Source: Gynuella sunshinyii YC6258 (GTDB lineage: Bacteria > Pseudomonadota > Gammaproteobacteria > Pseudomonadales > Natronospirillaceae). From it: a stretch of DNA of 64,000 nucleotides. Shown one piece after another: positions 49,627 through 57,939 of the stretch. Below the pieces are notes generated by a model. It was not told the DNA's origin. It worked only from the letters and a program-made list of their open reading frames with translations, and ran no database searches. The stretch spans positions 1,030,593 through 1,094,592 of the forward strand of contig NZ_CP007142.1 in assembly GCF_000940805.1 (NCBI RefSeq). Reading direction: 5' to 3'. The stretch's first letter is position 1. Each line of letters begins with the position of its first letter. The translations under genes were made by a program, and so were the position numbers.

Positions 49627-49710
49627 AAATACCTCTCAAGGCTAGGCTGTAAGAACAAGGGGCGTACAGGTAAAAACAGATAAGTAATAAATCCGCTTAT
49701 TGTCATTGTC

Positions 49711-49748
49711 GAATGAGTTGATGTTAGAAAAGTTGATACAACTCATTC
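49711..49748. promoter_or_regulatory. Ten-base inverted repeat in the dcuB upstream region
   Basis: GAATGAGTTG (49711-49720) and CAACTCATTC (49739-49748), perfect arms separated by 18 bases. Two full helical turns plus between half-site centres (28 bases) would suit a dimeric regulator. Could also be a leader hairpin. No regulator can be named. Confidence 0.45.
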
Positions 49749-49749
49749 T

Positions 49750-49785
49750 AACCCCAACCACATGACAAGTTCGTGGTTGGGGGTT
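49750..49785 (-). terminator. Hairpin after DUF484 on the minus strand
   Basis: AACCCCAACCAC and GTGGTTGGGGGTT pair with one bulged G and an 11-base loop. It lies 17 bases beyond the DUF484 stop and before dcuB. Probably ends the lptM-lysA-dapF-DUF484 transcript, though no T run follows. Confidence 0.55.
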
Positions 49786-49797
49786 GATAAATATCAA
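49784..49797 (-). promoter_or_regulatory. FNR/Anr-type binding site upstream of dcuB
   Basis: TTGATAAATATCAA is a perfect match to TTGAT-N4-ATCAA. It lies about 160 bases before the dcuB start and next to the DUF484 terminator hairpin. Control of an anaerobic dicarboxylate carrier by FNR fits known biology; occupancy here is inferred. Confidence 0.75.
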
Positions 49798-49801
49798 TTC
49801 A

Positions 49802-50476
49802 TCATTGATTGCTGAGGTGTGCAAGAACGCGGGCGGTAACGTCGCTAAGATAAGTCAGGAATAAAGTATCCATGCTATTACGGAAGTAATCCTTCTGAGT
49901 GCTGCCAAGTACTAATAAACCATAACACTGATCATAGTGTATGGAAGCCATGGCCAGGCTTTGGCTCTGAGTGTCGGGGCCGAGTAGTAACTGGGTTAGT
50001 GGTTGGTCAAATGTACCACATACGGCTTTTGACTGACTTAGCAGGTCATTATGGGTTCCAAGGGTTTCGGCTTCTGGTAGTGGAGCGATCCATGGTGCAT
50101 GAGTTGTTCCCGGAGTGGATAACAATAGCCTGACTTCATCGACGTTGAAGTGGCGAGTCAGATGCAGGTGCAGCTGCTCTGCCAATTGAGGTAGTGAGCT
50201 AACCACCATGAGCTCCAGTACCAGACTGCGCAGACGGTTGAACAGCCGGTCATTTTCATGGGCATGACTGATTAAGGTTTCCAGTCGCTGGTTAAGTTCC
50301 GCAATGTCCTCTCTGAGTAATGCATTTTGCCGTTCAAGTAATGAGACTGCTTTACCGGACACATGAGGAATACGCATGCTGCGAAGCAACTTTTCACGCC
50401 CGTGAAAAAATCGGGGATTTAAGCTTAAAAAGCGTTCAATATCTTCTTCAGTCAGTTGTGTGTTGGGTTGTTCCAA
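49802..50476 (-). CDS. DUF484 family protein
   Basis: GAF-like cytosolic protein of unknown function. An N-terminal helix ([22 protein letters not shown]) and a coiled-coil (LLRDE-like, residues about 45-85) precede a GAF-type domain ending [27 protein letters not shown], the family signature. 224 residues, normal. It overlaps dapF by 25 bases, the conserved order lptM-lysA-dapF-DUF484. The recombinase gene xerC that often follows is absent here. Confidence 0.9.
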   Translation of the reverse strand: MEQPNTQLTEEDIERFLSLNPRFFHGREKLLRSMRIPHVSGKAVSLLERQNALLREDIAELNQRLETLISHAHENDRLFNRLRSLVLELMVVSSLPQLAEQLHLHLTRHFNVDEVRLLLSTPGTTHAPWIAPLPEAETLGTHNDLLSQSKAVCGTFDQPLTQLLLGPDTQSQSLAMASIHYDQCYGLLVLGSTQKDYFRNSMDTLFLTYLSDVTARVLAHLSNQ

Positions 50477-51339
50477 GGGATATAACCTTCAAATACCTTT
50501 GTCGCTGGGCCGGTCATTAGAACAGAGCCATCGCCGGACCAGGAGATTTCCAGATCGCCACCTAACAAGTGCAGAGTGACATTTGTATCAAACAATCCTC
50601 GCAGGCGTCCGGCAACCATTGCCGCACAAGCTCCGGTGCCACAGGCCAGAGTTTCGCCCACGCCTCTTTCGAATACCCGTAGACGACCTTCATGACGGTT
50701 CAATATCTGCAAAAAACCAACGTTACAACGTTTTGGAAATGCATCGTGGTTTTCCACCAATGGACCAAGCGCCTGAACCGGAGCTTTGTCCACGTCATTG
50801 ACCAGTATGACACAATGGGGGTTACCCATGGAGACTGCGGATATTTCCAGTGCCGGTTCATGCTCGCTGATCAGCAGTGGATAGACAGAATGCTGCTCAT
50901 TGGCAATAAATGGAATGTGCTCAGGTTGCAGTTGCGGCCTGCCCATATCCACTGTTACGGTATTATCGTCATGAACATGCAATTCCAGCGTACCCTTTTG
51001 AATTGCCACCCGGATGACGCGCTTGTGGGTGAGCCCCTGATCCAGAACGAAACGGGCAAAACATCTGGCACCATTTCCACAGTGTTCCACCTCGTCACCA
51101 TCAGCATTAAAAATACGGTAACGGAAATCGACGTTGGGTTCGGCAGGCGGTTCCACCAATAACAACTGATCGAAGCCGATACCAAAATTGCGATCGGCCC
51201 AGCGTTGAATCTGCGCCGCTGTCAGGTGCACATCCTGAGTAACACCATCAATGACCATGAAGTCATTGCCAAGACCATGCATTTTGGTAAATCGCAGGGT
51301 TTTCTTGCCTGCGCTGCTACTGTCGGGAGCCAAAATCAT
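50452..51339 (-). CDS. dapF: Diaminopimelate epimerase
   Basis: Interconverts LL- and meso-diaminopimelate for lysine and peptidoglycan. Both catalytic cysteines are in place: EHCGNGARC and [21 protein letters not shown] marks the family N-terminus but is preceded here by about 15 extra residues ([15 protein letters not shown]), longer than usual; AAGGA just before the ATG supports this start. 295 residues. Eight bases after lysA. Confidence 0.96.
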   Translation of the reverse strand: MILAPDSSSAGKKTLRFTKMHGLGNDFMVIDGVTQDVHLTAAQIQRWADRNFGIGFDQLLLVEPPAEPNVDFRYRIFNADGDEVEHCGNGARCFARFVLDQGLTHKRVIRVAIQKGTLELHVHDDNTVTVDMGRPQLQPEHIPFIANEQHSVYPLLISEHEPALEISAVSMGNPHCVILVNDVDKAPVQALGPLVENHDAFPKRCNVGFLQILNRHEGRLRVFERGVGETLACGTGACAAMVAGRLRGLFDTNVTLHLLGGDLEISWSGDGSVLMTGPATKVFEGYIPWNNPTHN

Positions 51340-51346
51340 ATTTTCC

Positions 51347-52591
51347 TTATTCGATCAGATATTCATGAGCAATCAGGTCAGCAAAAATTTCACGGCGGCG
51401 AACGACGTGTGTCTGTTGGCCATCGACCAGTATTTCCGCCACCCGAGGGCGGGAATTATAATTGGATGCCATGGTAAAACCATAGGCGCCGGAGTCCATA
51501 ATTGCCAGAATGTCACCCTGTTCTATGACCAGTTGACGACCTTTTGCAAGAAAATCTGTGGTTTCGCAGATGGGGCCGACGATATCCCAGGTATGACTGG
51601 TGCCAGTGCGCAATTGCAACGGTTTGACATCCTGCCAGGCTTGATAAAGCGATGGGCGGATCAGATCATTCATGGCGCCATCAACAATAGCAAAATTATG
51701 CTCATCGTTTTGTTTAAGGTACTCAACCCGGGTCAGCAGCACCCCTGCATTGGCGACAATGGATCGCCCGGGCTCCATGATCAGTGTCAGGGCACGCGCT
51801 CCCAGACGGGAGACAATTTGCTGTACATAGTCTGTCAGTGAGACAACCGGTTCATCCTGTTGATACTGCACACCGACACCGCCACCGAGATCCAAATGTC
51901 TGATCTGAATGCCTTTGCCGGCGAGACGATCAATCAGTGCCAGCAGCCGGTCAAGTGCGTCCAGAAACGGAGTGACATCGGTAATCTGTGAACCAATGTG
52001 GCAGTCCACACCAATGACGTTGATGTGCGCCAGACTCGCTGCCAGGGCGTACACCTGTTCCGCTGAGTTGATGTCGATACCGAATTTGTTCTGCTTCAGA
52101 CCGGTTGAAATATACGGATGGGTTTTGGCATCCACGTCAGGGTTTACCCGGATCGAAACCGGTGCCTGCATATCCATGGTGCCGGCGACTTCATTGATGC
52201 GCTGAAGTTCGGCCACTGATTCAACATTGAAGCAGTGAATACCCACTTCCAATGCGCGGCGAATCTCATCGACCTGCTTGCCGACACCGGAAAACACGAC
52301 TTTGGATGGATCACCTCCGGCGGTCAGCACGCGCTCAAGCTCACCGACACTGACAATATCAAAGCCGGATCCCAGACGGGCCAGCAGATTCAGAACTCCG
52401 ATATTGGAATTGGCCTTGACTGCATAACAAACCATGCCGTGATCTTTCAATGCATCTGCATAACCGTGCCACGCGGTTTCGATAGCCTGACGGGAATACA
52501 CATATAGTGGCGTGCCATGTTGAGCAGCAACCTCCGTGAGTGGCAGCTCTTCGATATACAGTTCATTATCTCGGTATTGGAATGGGTTCAT
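51347..52591 (-). CDS. lysA: Diaminopimelate decarboxylase
   Basis: PLP enzyme making lysine from meso-diaminopimelate. The PLP Lys is Lys59 in CYAVKAN. The HIGSQI and GGGVGVQY phosphate-binding segments and the C-terminal [12 protein letters not shown] with its catalytic Cys are intact. 414 residues, typical. It lies 11 bases after lptM, part of one minus-strand operon with dapF and DUF484. Confidence 0.97.
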   Translation of the reverse strand: MNPFQYRDNELYIEELPLTEVAAQHGTPLYVYSRQAIETAWHGYADALKDHGMVCYAVKANSNIGVLNLLARLGSGFDIVSVGELERVLTAGGDPSKVVFSGVGKQVDEIRRALEVGIHCFNVESVAELQRINEVAGTMDMQAPVSIRVNPDVDAKTHPYISTGLKQNKFGIDINSAEQVYALAASLAHINVIGVDCHIGSQITDVTPFLDALDRLLALIDRLAGKGIQIRHLDLGGGVGVQYQQDEPVVSLTDYVQQIVSRLGARALTLIMEPGRSIVANAGVLLTRVEYLKQNDEHNFAIVDGAMNDLIRPSLYQAWQDVKPLQLRTGTSHTWDIVGPICETTDFLAKGRQLVIEQGDILAIMDSGAYGFTMASNYNSRPRVAEILVDGQQTHVVRRREIFADLIAHEYLIE

Positions 52592-52601
52592 TTAGCGTCG
52601 T

Positions 52602-52733
52602 TCACTTTTGTCCAGTATCGGTTGATTCAGGGTTTGGGGCCGGAAGATATAGCGGACCTTTCTGCCCGCAGGCAGTCAACAGAAACAGGCTGAGCAGGCA
52701 CAGTGCGAACAGGTATTTGGTCCGTATGATCAT
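52602..52733 (-). CDS. lptM: LPS translocon maturation chaperone LptM (YifL-like lipoprotein)
   Basis: 43-residue lipoprotein that assists assembly of the LptD/LptE outer-membrane translocon. Signal with lipobox LTAC, then the invariant GQKGPLYLP. ATG 52733 is chosen because the upstream frame start lacks a signal-like N-terminus; AAGAGA lies about seven bases before it. Its place directly before lysA is the conserved yifL locus. Confidence 0.92.
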   Translation of the reverse strand: MIIRTKYLFALCLLSLFLLTACGQKGPLYLPAPNPESTDTGQK

Positions 52734-52903
52734 AAGGATTTCTCTTGCCAGTGTTAATGCAAACAAGTGTTTACGGTTTTGGGTCAATTATCTGGTGAAA
52801 CCGGAATGGGCATTCTAACTGAACAACCGGCATCGATGTAGGTTACTTGGCAATTCCGGTTAATAATATATTCTGACAGACCGTTTGATGGTGGGAGAGA
52901 TTC

Positions 52904-55534
52904 ATGGAAGTACTGGGCATTCTGGGAGTATTGATTGCGCTGTTTTTGCTCATAGGGGCGGTGCTCGGCTGGGTGGCTCTGTTGAAAGTCAACTCAAGTG
53001 CTCATCGGATACGGGCTCTGGAAAAACGTCTGGCGGAACTGACGGGTCAGCAGGTGGTGACGTCACAGCGGCCTGACTGGGTTAAACCTGAGAGGTCGGA
53101 TGCGGAGCCATTACCGCCGATTGATACCCCTGAGTATTATCCGGAATCTCAACCTGAGACATTATCTGAGCCCTTACCGCAAGCGGTTGGCAGTCACGAG
53201 ACTCCGGTGGATATTGAGCCTGCTGCCCGGCCCGCCTGGCTGGAAAAGGCCAAGTCCATGTGGATGGTCTGGCTCGGTGGTGCCAGCATCGGTCTGGCCG
53301 GTATTTTCCTGGTTAAATATTCGATTGATCAGGGATTGCTGGGGCCGCTGGCCCGCGTCATCGTAGGTCTGATTTCGGGAGTGGGACTGCATCTGGCGGC
53401 TGAGTTCTGGCGCCGCAAGGCATCCCATCATTATGCGTCGATACCCGCGTTGGCGGGAGGAGCCAGTATTACCCTTTTTGCCGCCCTGCTGGCGGCACTG
53501 CATCTTTATCAGTTATGGCCACCGATGGTGGTGTTTACCGGCCTGGTAATCGTTTCGATGGCAACCATGTTGCTGGCATTGGTGCAAGGACCGGTGTTGG
53601 CGATTATTGGTATTTTGGGGGCTTTTGCTGTGCCGGTACTGGTCAGCACCGGAAGTCACAATGTCAATGGTGCCTTAATCTACAGCCTGATTGTTGCCAC
53701 ATCAGCGTTTGCGTTGATGCACTGGGTTTATCGTCCCTGGTTGTGGTTGGGTACACTGGCTGGTGCGGGGCTCTGGTTTGTGGTTGGACTGCTGCCGCAG
53801 ATGCAGAATCCTGGCTGGCTGGGCATCTATCTCACGATCTTTGCTTATTTGATGGCGGCCCTGAAAGATCATAATTTTCTGTTACAACGCACCCTGCAAC
53901 CATTATTGATTGAGACCACAGATCCCCTTCTCAAACGTCTCGATATGCGCGTTATGACGTTGCTGTTATTGCTGATCGGTCAGAGTGTTGCATTGGTGTT
54001 GCAGCCCGATTGGTCTTATGGCTGGTTCAACTGGTTGCCTCTGCTGGTGATTCTGTTTGTGTTGACGCGGAATAATCCCGGTTTCAGCTGGCTGCCATGG
54101 CTGGCGTTACTGACTCAGGCGGCTGCATTTTTGGTGGCGATCTGGATGCGTGCTCTCTGGTATGAATCCGGCCAATATCTGAATACGGCACCTCCGGGTT
54201 ATCTGATCATGATACTGCTTGAAGCGCTGGTGTTTTTTCTGTTCTCCCTGTGGAATCAGACGCGAGCTGTACATATAGGCCGGTCGGCGTCATTGACCTG
54301 GCTGTCGCCGGTGATCTGGATGGCCGTCTGTTATGCCACAGTGTTTGAGATTCATGGCAGCTGGGGCTGGTTTGTCATGGCGTTGCTGTTGGGATTGTCG
54401 CTCATGGGGTATGTCGGATTGCGGGTCAGATCCGGTGATATTGGGGTGAACACTGCATGGCTGGTGATTGCGGCTCATGCGGCTTATTCCATTGCTGTAG
54501 TGATTCTGTTTTCCCAGGCCTCATTAACTCTGGCACTGGCGCTGCAGGTGTTGTCACTGGTGTGGATCAGTCGGCGCTATCAACTGGAGAATGTAGAGTC
54601 TGTCGTCAAAGGCCTGCTGGCCATAGTGGTTATCAGGTTAACCATGAACCCGTGGCTACTGAGTTATCCGGATTACGCGCACTGGTCATTGTGGACATAT
54701 GGCGGGTCTTTTGCGGTGATCGCAGCCGCTGCATGGCTGTGTCAGAGTGGCCAGAACATAAAACCCTGGCTGACCGCAGTGGCACTGCATTTATTGGTGC
54801 TGTTTTTGAATACAGAAATACGCTACTGGCTGTATGACGGCGTGATTTTCCAACAGGAATATTCCTTTACTGAAGCGGCTATCAATACCAGCCTCTGGGG
54901 CGCGATGGCAATTATCTATTTCTATCGCAGTCAATTTTCCGCACGACTTGCCAGAATTTATTTGATCGGTGCAAAGGTGCTTATGCTGATGGCTGTTGTC
55001 AATTTTGGTGCAATGCTAACGCTTTATAATCCGTTGTTTTCGAGCCAGCCCGTGGGGACCATTCCTGTCTTCAGTCTGTTGATCATTGCCTATGGTTTGC
55101 CCGCTTTAATCGCCTGGTTGGCCTCACGATATTTTTTTCCGGCAGTGCGCCAATACTGTTTGTTGTTTGCCGGATTCACCGGCTGGTTCTATATTTCATT
55201 AGAGATCCGCCACATTTGGCAATCGGGGGAACAACTGGTGTTCTGGCGGTTTACATCGAATGCGGAACTTTATACCTATTCTCTTGTGTGGCTGGTGATG
55301 GCCGGGCTGGCATTGATACTGGGCATTATTCGGGAAAACAAAAATATATACCGTACTGGATTGGCGTTACTTGGTCTGGTTGTTGCTAAAATTTTTCTGG
55401 TTGATATGTCCGGATTGAGCGGCTTGCTACGGGTCCTGTCTTTTATGGGACTTGGGTTGTGTTTGTTGGGACTGGCGTTTCTGCATCAGTTTTTATCAGC
55501 ACGAAAGCAGGAGTCTGTGGCGGAAAAAATATAA
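52904..55534 (+). CDS. DUF2339 multi-spanning membrane protein
   Basis: Large predicted inner-membrane protein of unknown function. An N-terminal anchor (residues about 5-28), a short coiled coil (HRIRALEKRLAEL) and a Pro/Glu-rich stretch (about 60-115) precede some 20 or more hydrophobic segments from about residue 125 to the end. WLVRLGGASIGLAG-like glycine-rich helices (here WLGGASIGLAGIFLVKYS) and the C-terminal KIFLVDMSGLSGLLRVLSF are typical of DUF2339. 876 residues. Possibly alone, or with the exonuclease gene 87 bases further on. Confidence 0.88.
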   Translation: MEVLGILGVLIALFLLIGAVLGWVALLKVNSSAHRIRALEKRLAELTGQQVVTSQRPDWVKPERSDAEPLPPIDTPEYYPESQPETLSEPLPQAVGSHETPVDIEPAARPAWLEKAKSMWMVWLGGASIGLAGIFLVKYSIDQGLLGPLARVIVGLISGVGLHLAAEFWRRKASHHYASIPALAGGASITLFAALLAALHLYQLWPPMVVFTGLVIVSMATMLLALVQGPVLAIIGILGAFAVPVLVSTGSHNVNGALIYSLIVATSAFALMHWVYRPWLWLGTLAGAGLWFVVGLLPQMQNPGWLGIYLTIFAYLMAALKDHNFLLQRTLQPLLIETTDPLLKRLDMRVMTLLLLLIGQSVALVLQPDWSYGWFNWLPLLVILFVLTRNNPGFSWLPWLALLTQAAAFLVAIWMRALWYESGQYLNTAPPGYLIMILLEALVFFLFSLWNQTRAVHIGRSASLTWLSPVIWMAVCYATVFEIHGSWGWFVMALLLGLSLMGYVGLRVRSGDIGVNTAWLVIAAHAAYSIAVVILFSQASLTLALALQVLSLVWISRRYQLENVESVVKGLLAIVVIRLTMNPWLLSYPDYAHWSLWTYGGSFAVIAAAAWLCQSGQNIKPWLTAVALHLLVLFLNTEIRYWLYDGVIFQQEYSFTEAAINTSLWGAMAIIYFYRSQFSARLARIYLIGAKVLMLMAVVNFGAMLTLYNPLFSSQPVGTIPVFSLLIIAYGLPALIAWLASRYFFPAVRQYCLLFAGFTGWFYISLEIRHIWQSGEQLVFWRFTSNAELYTYSLVWLVMAGLALILGIIRENKNIYRTGLALLGLVVAKIFLVDMSGLSGLLRVLSFMGLGLCLLGLAFLHQFLSARKQESVAEKI

Positions 55535-55621
55535 ATATTGCAGTGATGCTCATGCATGCTGCAAAAAAGGAAGGCTGATAACGGTTTTATCAGACCATTC
55601 CGGTGAAAAGGTTTGTCAGTT

Positions 55622-56146
55622 ATGCATGCATATGGCGGAACTCATCCTCCCGTTATTCTTGATATAGAAGCATCCGCGATGGGTAGTCGGGGATTTCCAA
55701 TTGAGATTGGCTACTATCAATCGGAAGGGCAATGCTATTGCGCCTTGATTCAACCGCATGCCGACTGGCATTACTGGTCGCTGGAGGCACAGGCCGTACA
55801 TGGTATTGAATATTCGCGCCTGTTGCAGGCTGGAAAGCCACCACTGGAAGTGGCTCTGGAGCTTAATCAGGCTTTGGCCGGAAAAACGGTATACAGCGAT
55901 GGCTGGGTAGTGGATTACCCATGGTTTCGGACATTGTACGAAGCCGCCGGTATCGATCCCTCATTTCATCTGTCAGCGCTGGAAATGATCATGAGCGAAG
56001 AACAGATCGTGATCTGGGACCAAACCAAAGCCCGTGTCATCCGGCAATTGGGGGGTACACGGCATCGCGCTTCTGCGGACGCAAAGATTGTGCAGAAAAC
56101 CTGGTTAGAAACATTTTTACTGACAGGACACGAGCAAGTCTCCTGA
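55622..56146 (+). CDS. DEDDh 3'-5' exonuclease-like protein
   Basis: Predicted exonuclease of the RNase T/DnaQ fold. The motif I pair reads LDIEAS (Asp and Glu), motif II is in YSDGWVVDYPWF, and motif III is HRASAD, giving His and Asp of the DEDDh type. At 174 residues it is a minimal catalytic domain. I chose ATG 55622; an upstream TTG at 55613 is possible, and AAAAGG is about ten bases before the ATG. Substrate, RNA or DNA, cannot be told. It ends one base before a convergent hydrolase gene. Confidence 0.8.
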   Translation: MHAYGGTHPPVILDIEASAMGSRGFPIEIGYYQSEGQCYCALIQPHADWHYWSLEAQAVHGIEYSRLLQAGKPPLEVALELNQALAGKTVYSDGWVVDYPWFRTLYEAAGIDPSFHLSALEMIMSEEQIVIWDQTKARVIRQLGGTRHRASADAKIVQKTWLETFLLTGHEQVS

Positions 56147-56147
56147 T

Positions 56148-56930
56148 TTACAACTCATCCTTTATGGCTGTGAGCCATTCCTGTATCAGCGCGGTAATAA
56201 TGGGTTTTTTTTCTTCCAACCAGTGTCCGGCACGATCCAGAGCCGCGAATGTGGCTCTTGGATAACGGTTGCATAATTGTCCGGCTTGTTGGTAGCCGAC
56301 CACATGGTCCTGTTTGCCGGCGATACATAATACGGGTCGGGTATATTGTTCCGCGTCTTTGTCAGGATCGAATGAAACACGGTAATTTTCTGGCAAGAAA
56401 AGTTTATCGAGCAGCCGGATGTTGGCTTCGTTGAAAGTGGGTGATGGTGCGGCTCTTAAAAATTGCAGCAACGAGCGGGTTCGCATGGGGGTTTCCATAT
56501 ACATGCTTTCCAGCGGTGACAGGGTTTCCTGCTGTAATTCATCTTTGAGGGTAATCAGTTCCGGCAATATCCGTTGTTCATACGGTAATGTGATGACCGG
56601 TGCCAGCATGGCAAAGCCCATGGACTGTTGCTGCAGTTCCATTGACAGGCAGCGCACCATGAACGCGCCCATGGAGAAACCCATGGCTGCGAACGGCTCG
56701 CCACCCGTCAGTTTTTTGATTTTCTCCAACATGATCTGAAAATACTGATCGATATTTTCCAGATTATGATAGCCGGTGGTGCCACCGTGTCCCGGTGGGT
56801 CGAGATAAATACGTTGAAACCCGGAATCCTTTAGCATTGGCTCGTAACAATATGCCATGAATGCTGAATCACCGGTCCAGCCGGGAACAATGATCAATGG
56901 CTGACCTTTGCCTTTGACGATGGTATGCAT
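56148..56930 (-). CDS. Alpha/beta hydrolase
   Basis: Cytosolic hydrolase of unknown substrate. The nucleophile elbow is GFSMGA (Ser near residue 96); the Asp lies in AGKQDHVVG and the His in DRAGHWLEE, completing a catalytic triad. The oxyanion region reads IIVPGWTGDSAF, and DPPGHGGT precedes. 260 residues, typical. No signal peptide. It is 46 bases downstream of thrB on the same strand, so co-transcription is possible; no functional link is evident. Confidence 0.85.
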   Translation of the reverse strand: MHTIVKGKGQPLIIVPGWTGDSAFMAYCYEPMLKDSGFQRIYLDPPGHGGTTGYHNLENIDQYFQIMLEKIKKLTGGEPFAAMGFSMGAFMVRCLSMELQQQSMGFAMLAPVITLPYEQRILPELITLKDELQQETLSPLESMYMETPMRTRSLLQFLRAAPSPTFNEANIRLLDKLFLPENYRVSFDPDKDAEQYTRPVLCIAGKQDHVVGYQQAGQLCNRYPRATFAALDRAGHWLEEKKPIITALIQEWLTAIKDEL

Positions 56931-56976
56931 AGGATGTCCTTCTATGATCGGGCCCGGTATTCCGGTATTGACCGAC

Positions 56977-57891
56977 TTATAGGATTTTCAATAAGGCTTT
57001 CATTTCATTGGGTGATTTTACCGTCACCTGCTCAAGCTGCCGGTCTTTCAGATCGTTCCAGGCCAGCGTGCGCGATAACCAGAACCGGCAGACCGCCAGT
57101 TTTCGCATCAGCACCATGGCCCGCCTTTCATCTGCGGTCAACCGGCGTTTGCTCTGATAACTGTGAATCATGGCATCGATCCGGTTCTGATCAAACGTCA
57201 ACCCATGCCGGCACCAGTCATTGATCATAATGGCAAGATCCAGCAACAGATAATCGTTGCAAGCAAAATACCAGTCTATGACGCCACTCAGATGATCATC
57301 CTTAAACAGCGCGTTGTCATGAAACAGATCGGCGTGAATGATACCTGTTGGCAGGTCCATGTCGTTTAGCTGTTCAAGTTGATCCAGGGTTTTGTTAAAC
57401 AACTCGTGGTCTTCGGTTTCCATCCAGTGCTGGTATTGGCGGTGTGCCATCAGCCAGTTGAGCCCGAACGGATTACGTCGCTCGATGCTCAGCTCCTGGA
57501 CCGCAGTGTGAAACTCACCCATGGCACGACCCATTTGTGAACAATGATCCTGGCTTGGCACCACGACGTGGCGACCTGCGAGTTTTTCAAACAGGACCGC
57601 CGGCTTGTCCGCCAGCACCTGAAGTGCATCACCGGCTTTGTCGTGCATCGGCTGGGCGATTTTGCAGTTTCTGGCCTTAAGGTGATCGCCGAGGTTCAGA
57701 AAAAAGGGAAGTTCCCGATCTGTCAGGTTTTCAAACAAAGTCAGTACATACTCACCCTGGGTGGTGGTAACGAAAAAGTTGGAATTATCTGTGCCGGCTT
57801 CGATACCGCTGAAACTGATCAACTGACCCAGCGAATAACGAAACAGAAACTCATGTAACTGAGCTTCAGTAATTGGGGTGAATACACTCAT
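56977..57891 (-). CDS. thrB: Homoserine kinase, APH-fold (Pseudomonas ThrB type)
   Basis: Phosphorylates homoserine in threonine synthesis. This is the aminoglycoside-phosphotransferase-like form, not the GHMP form of enterics. The N-terminus MSVFTPITEAQL, GTDNSNFFV, FEKLAGRH, the catalytic IHADLFHDNALF and metal-binding GVIDWYF are visible. I start at ATG 57891 to match the family; an upstream ATG at 57939 overlaps polA's leader. 304 residues, near the normal 316. Its divergence from polA matches Pseudomonas. A choline kinase-like enzyme is the alternative. Confidence 0.9.
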   Translation of the reverse strand: MSVFTPITEAQLHEFLFRYSLGQLISFSGIEAGTDNSNFFVTTTQGEYVLTLFENLTDRELPFFLNLGDHLKARNCKIAQPMHDKAGDALQVLADKPAVLFEKLAGRHVVVPSQDHCSQMGRAMGEFHTAVQELSIERRNPFGLNWLMAHRQYQHWMETEDHELFNKTLDQLEQLNDMDLPTGIIHADLFHDNALFKDDHLSGVIDWYFACNDYLLLDLAIMINDWCRHGLTFDQNRIDAMIHSYQSKRRLTADERRAMVLMRKLAVCRFWLSRTLAWNDLKDRQLEQVTVKSPNEMKALLKIL

Positions 57892-57939
57892 TAGGTTAAG
57901 ATTCTCATCTGAATCATCAAAAAATGGCAACAATAGCAC

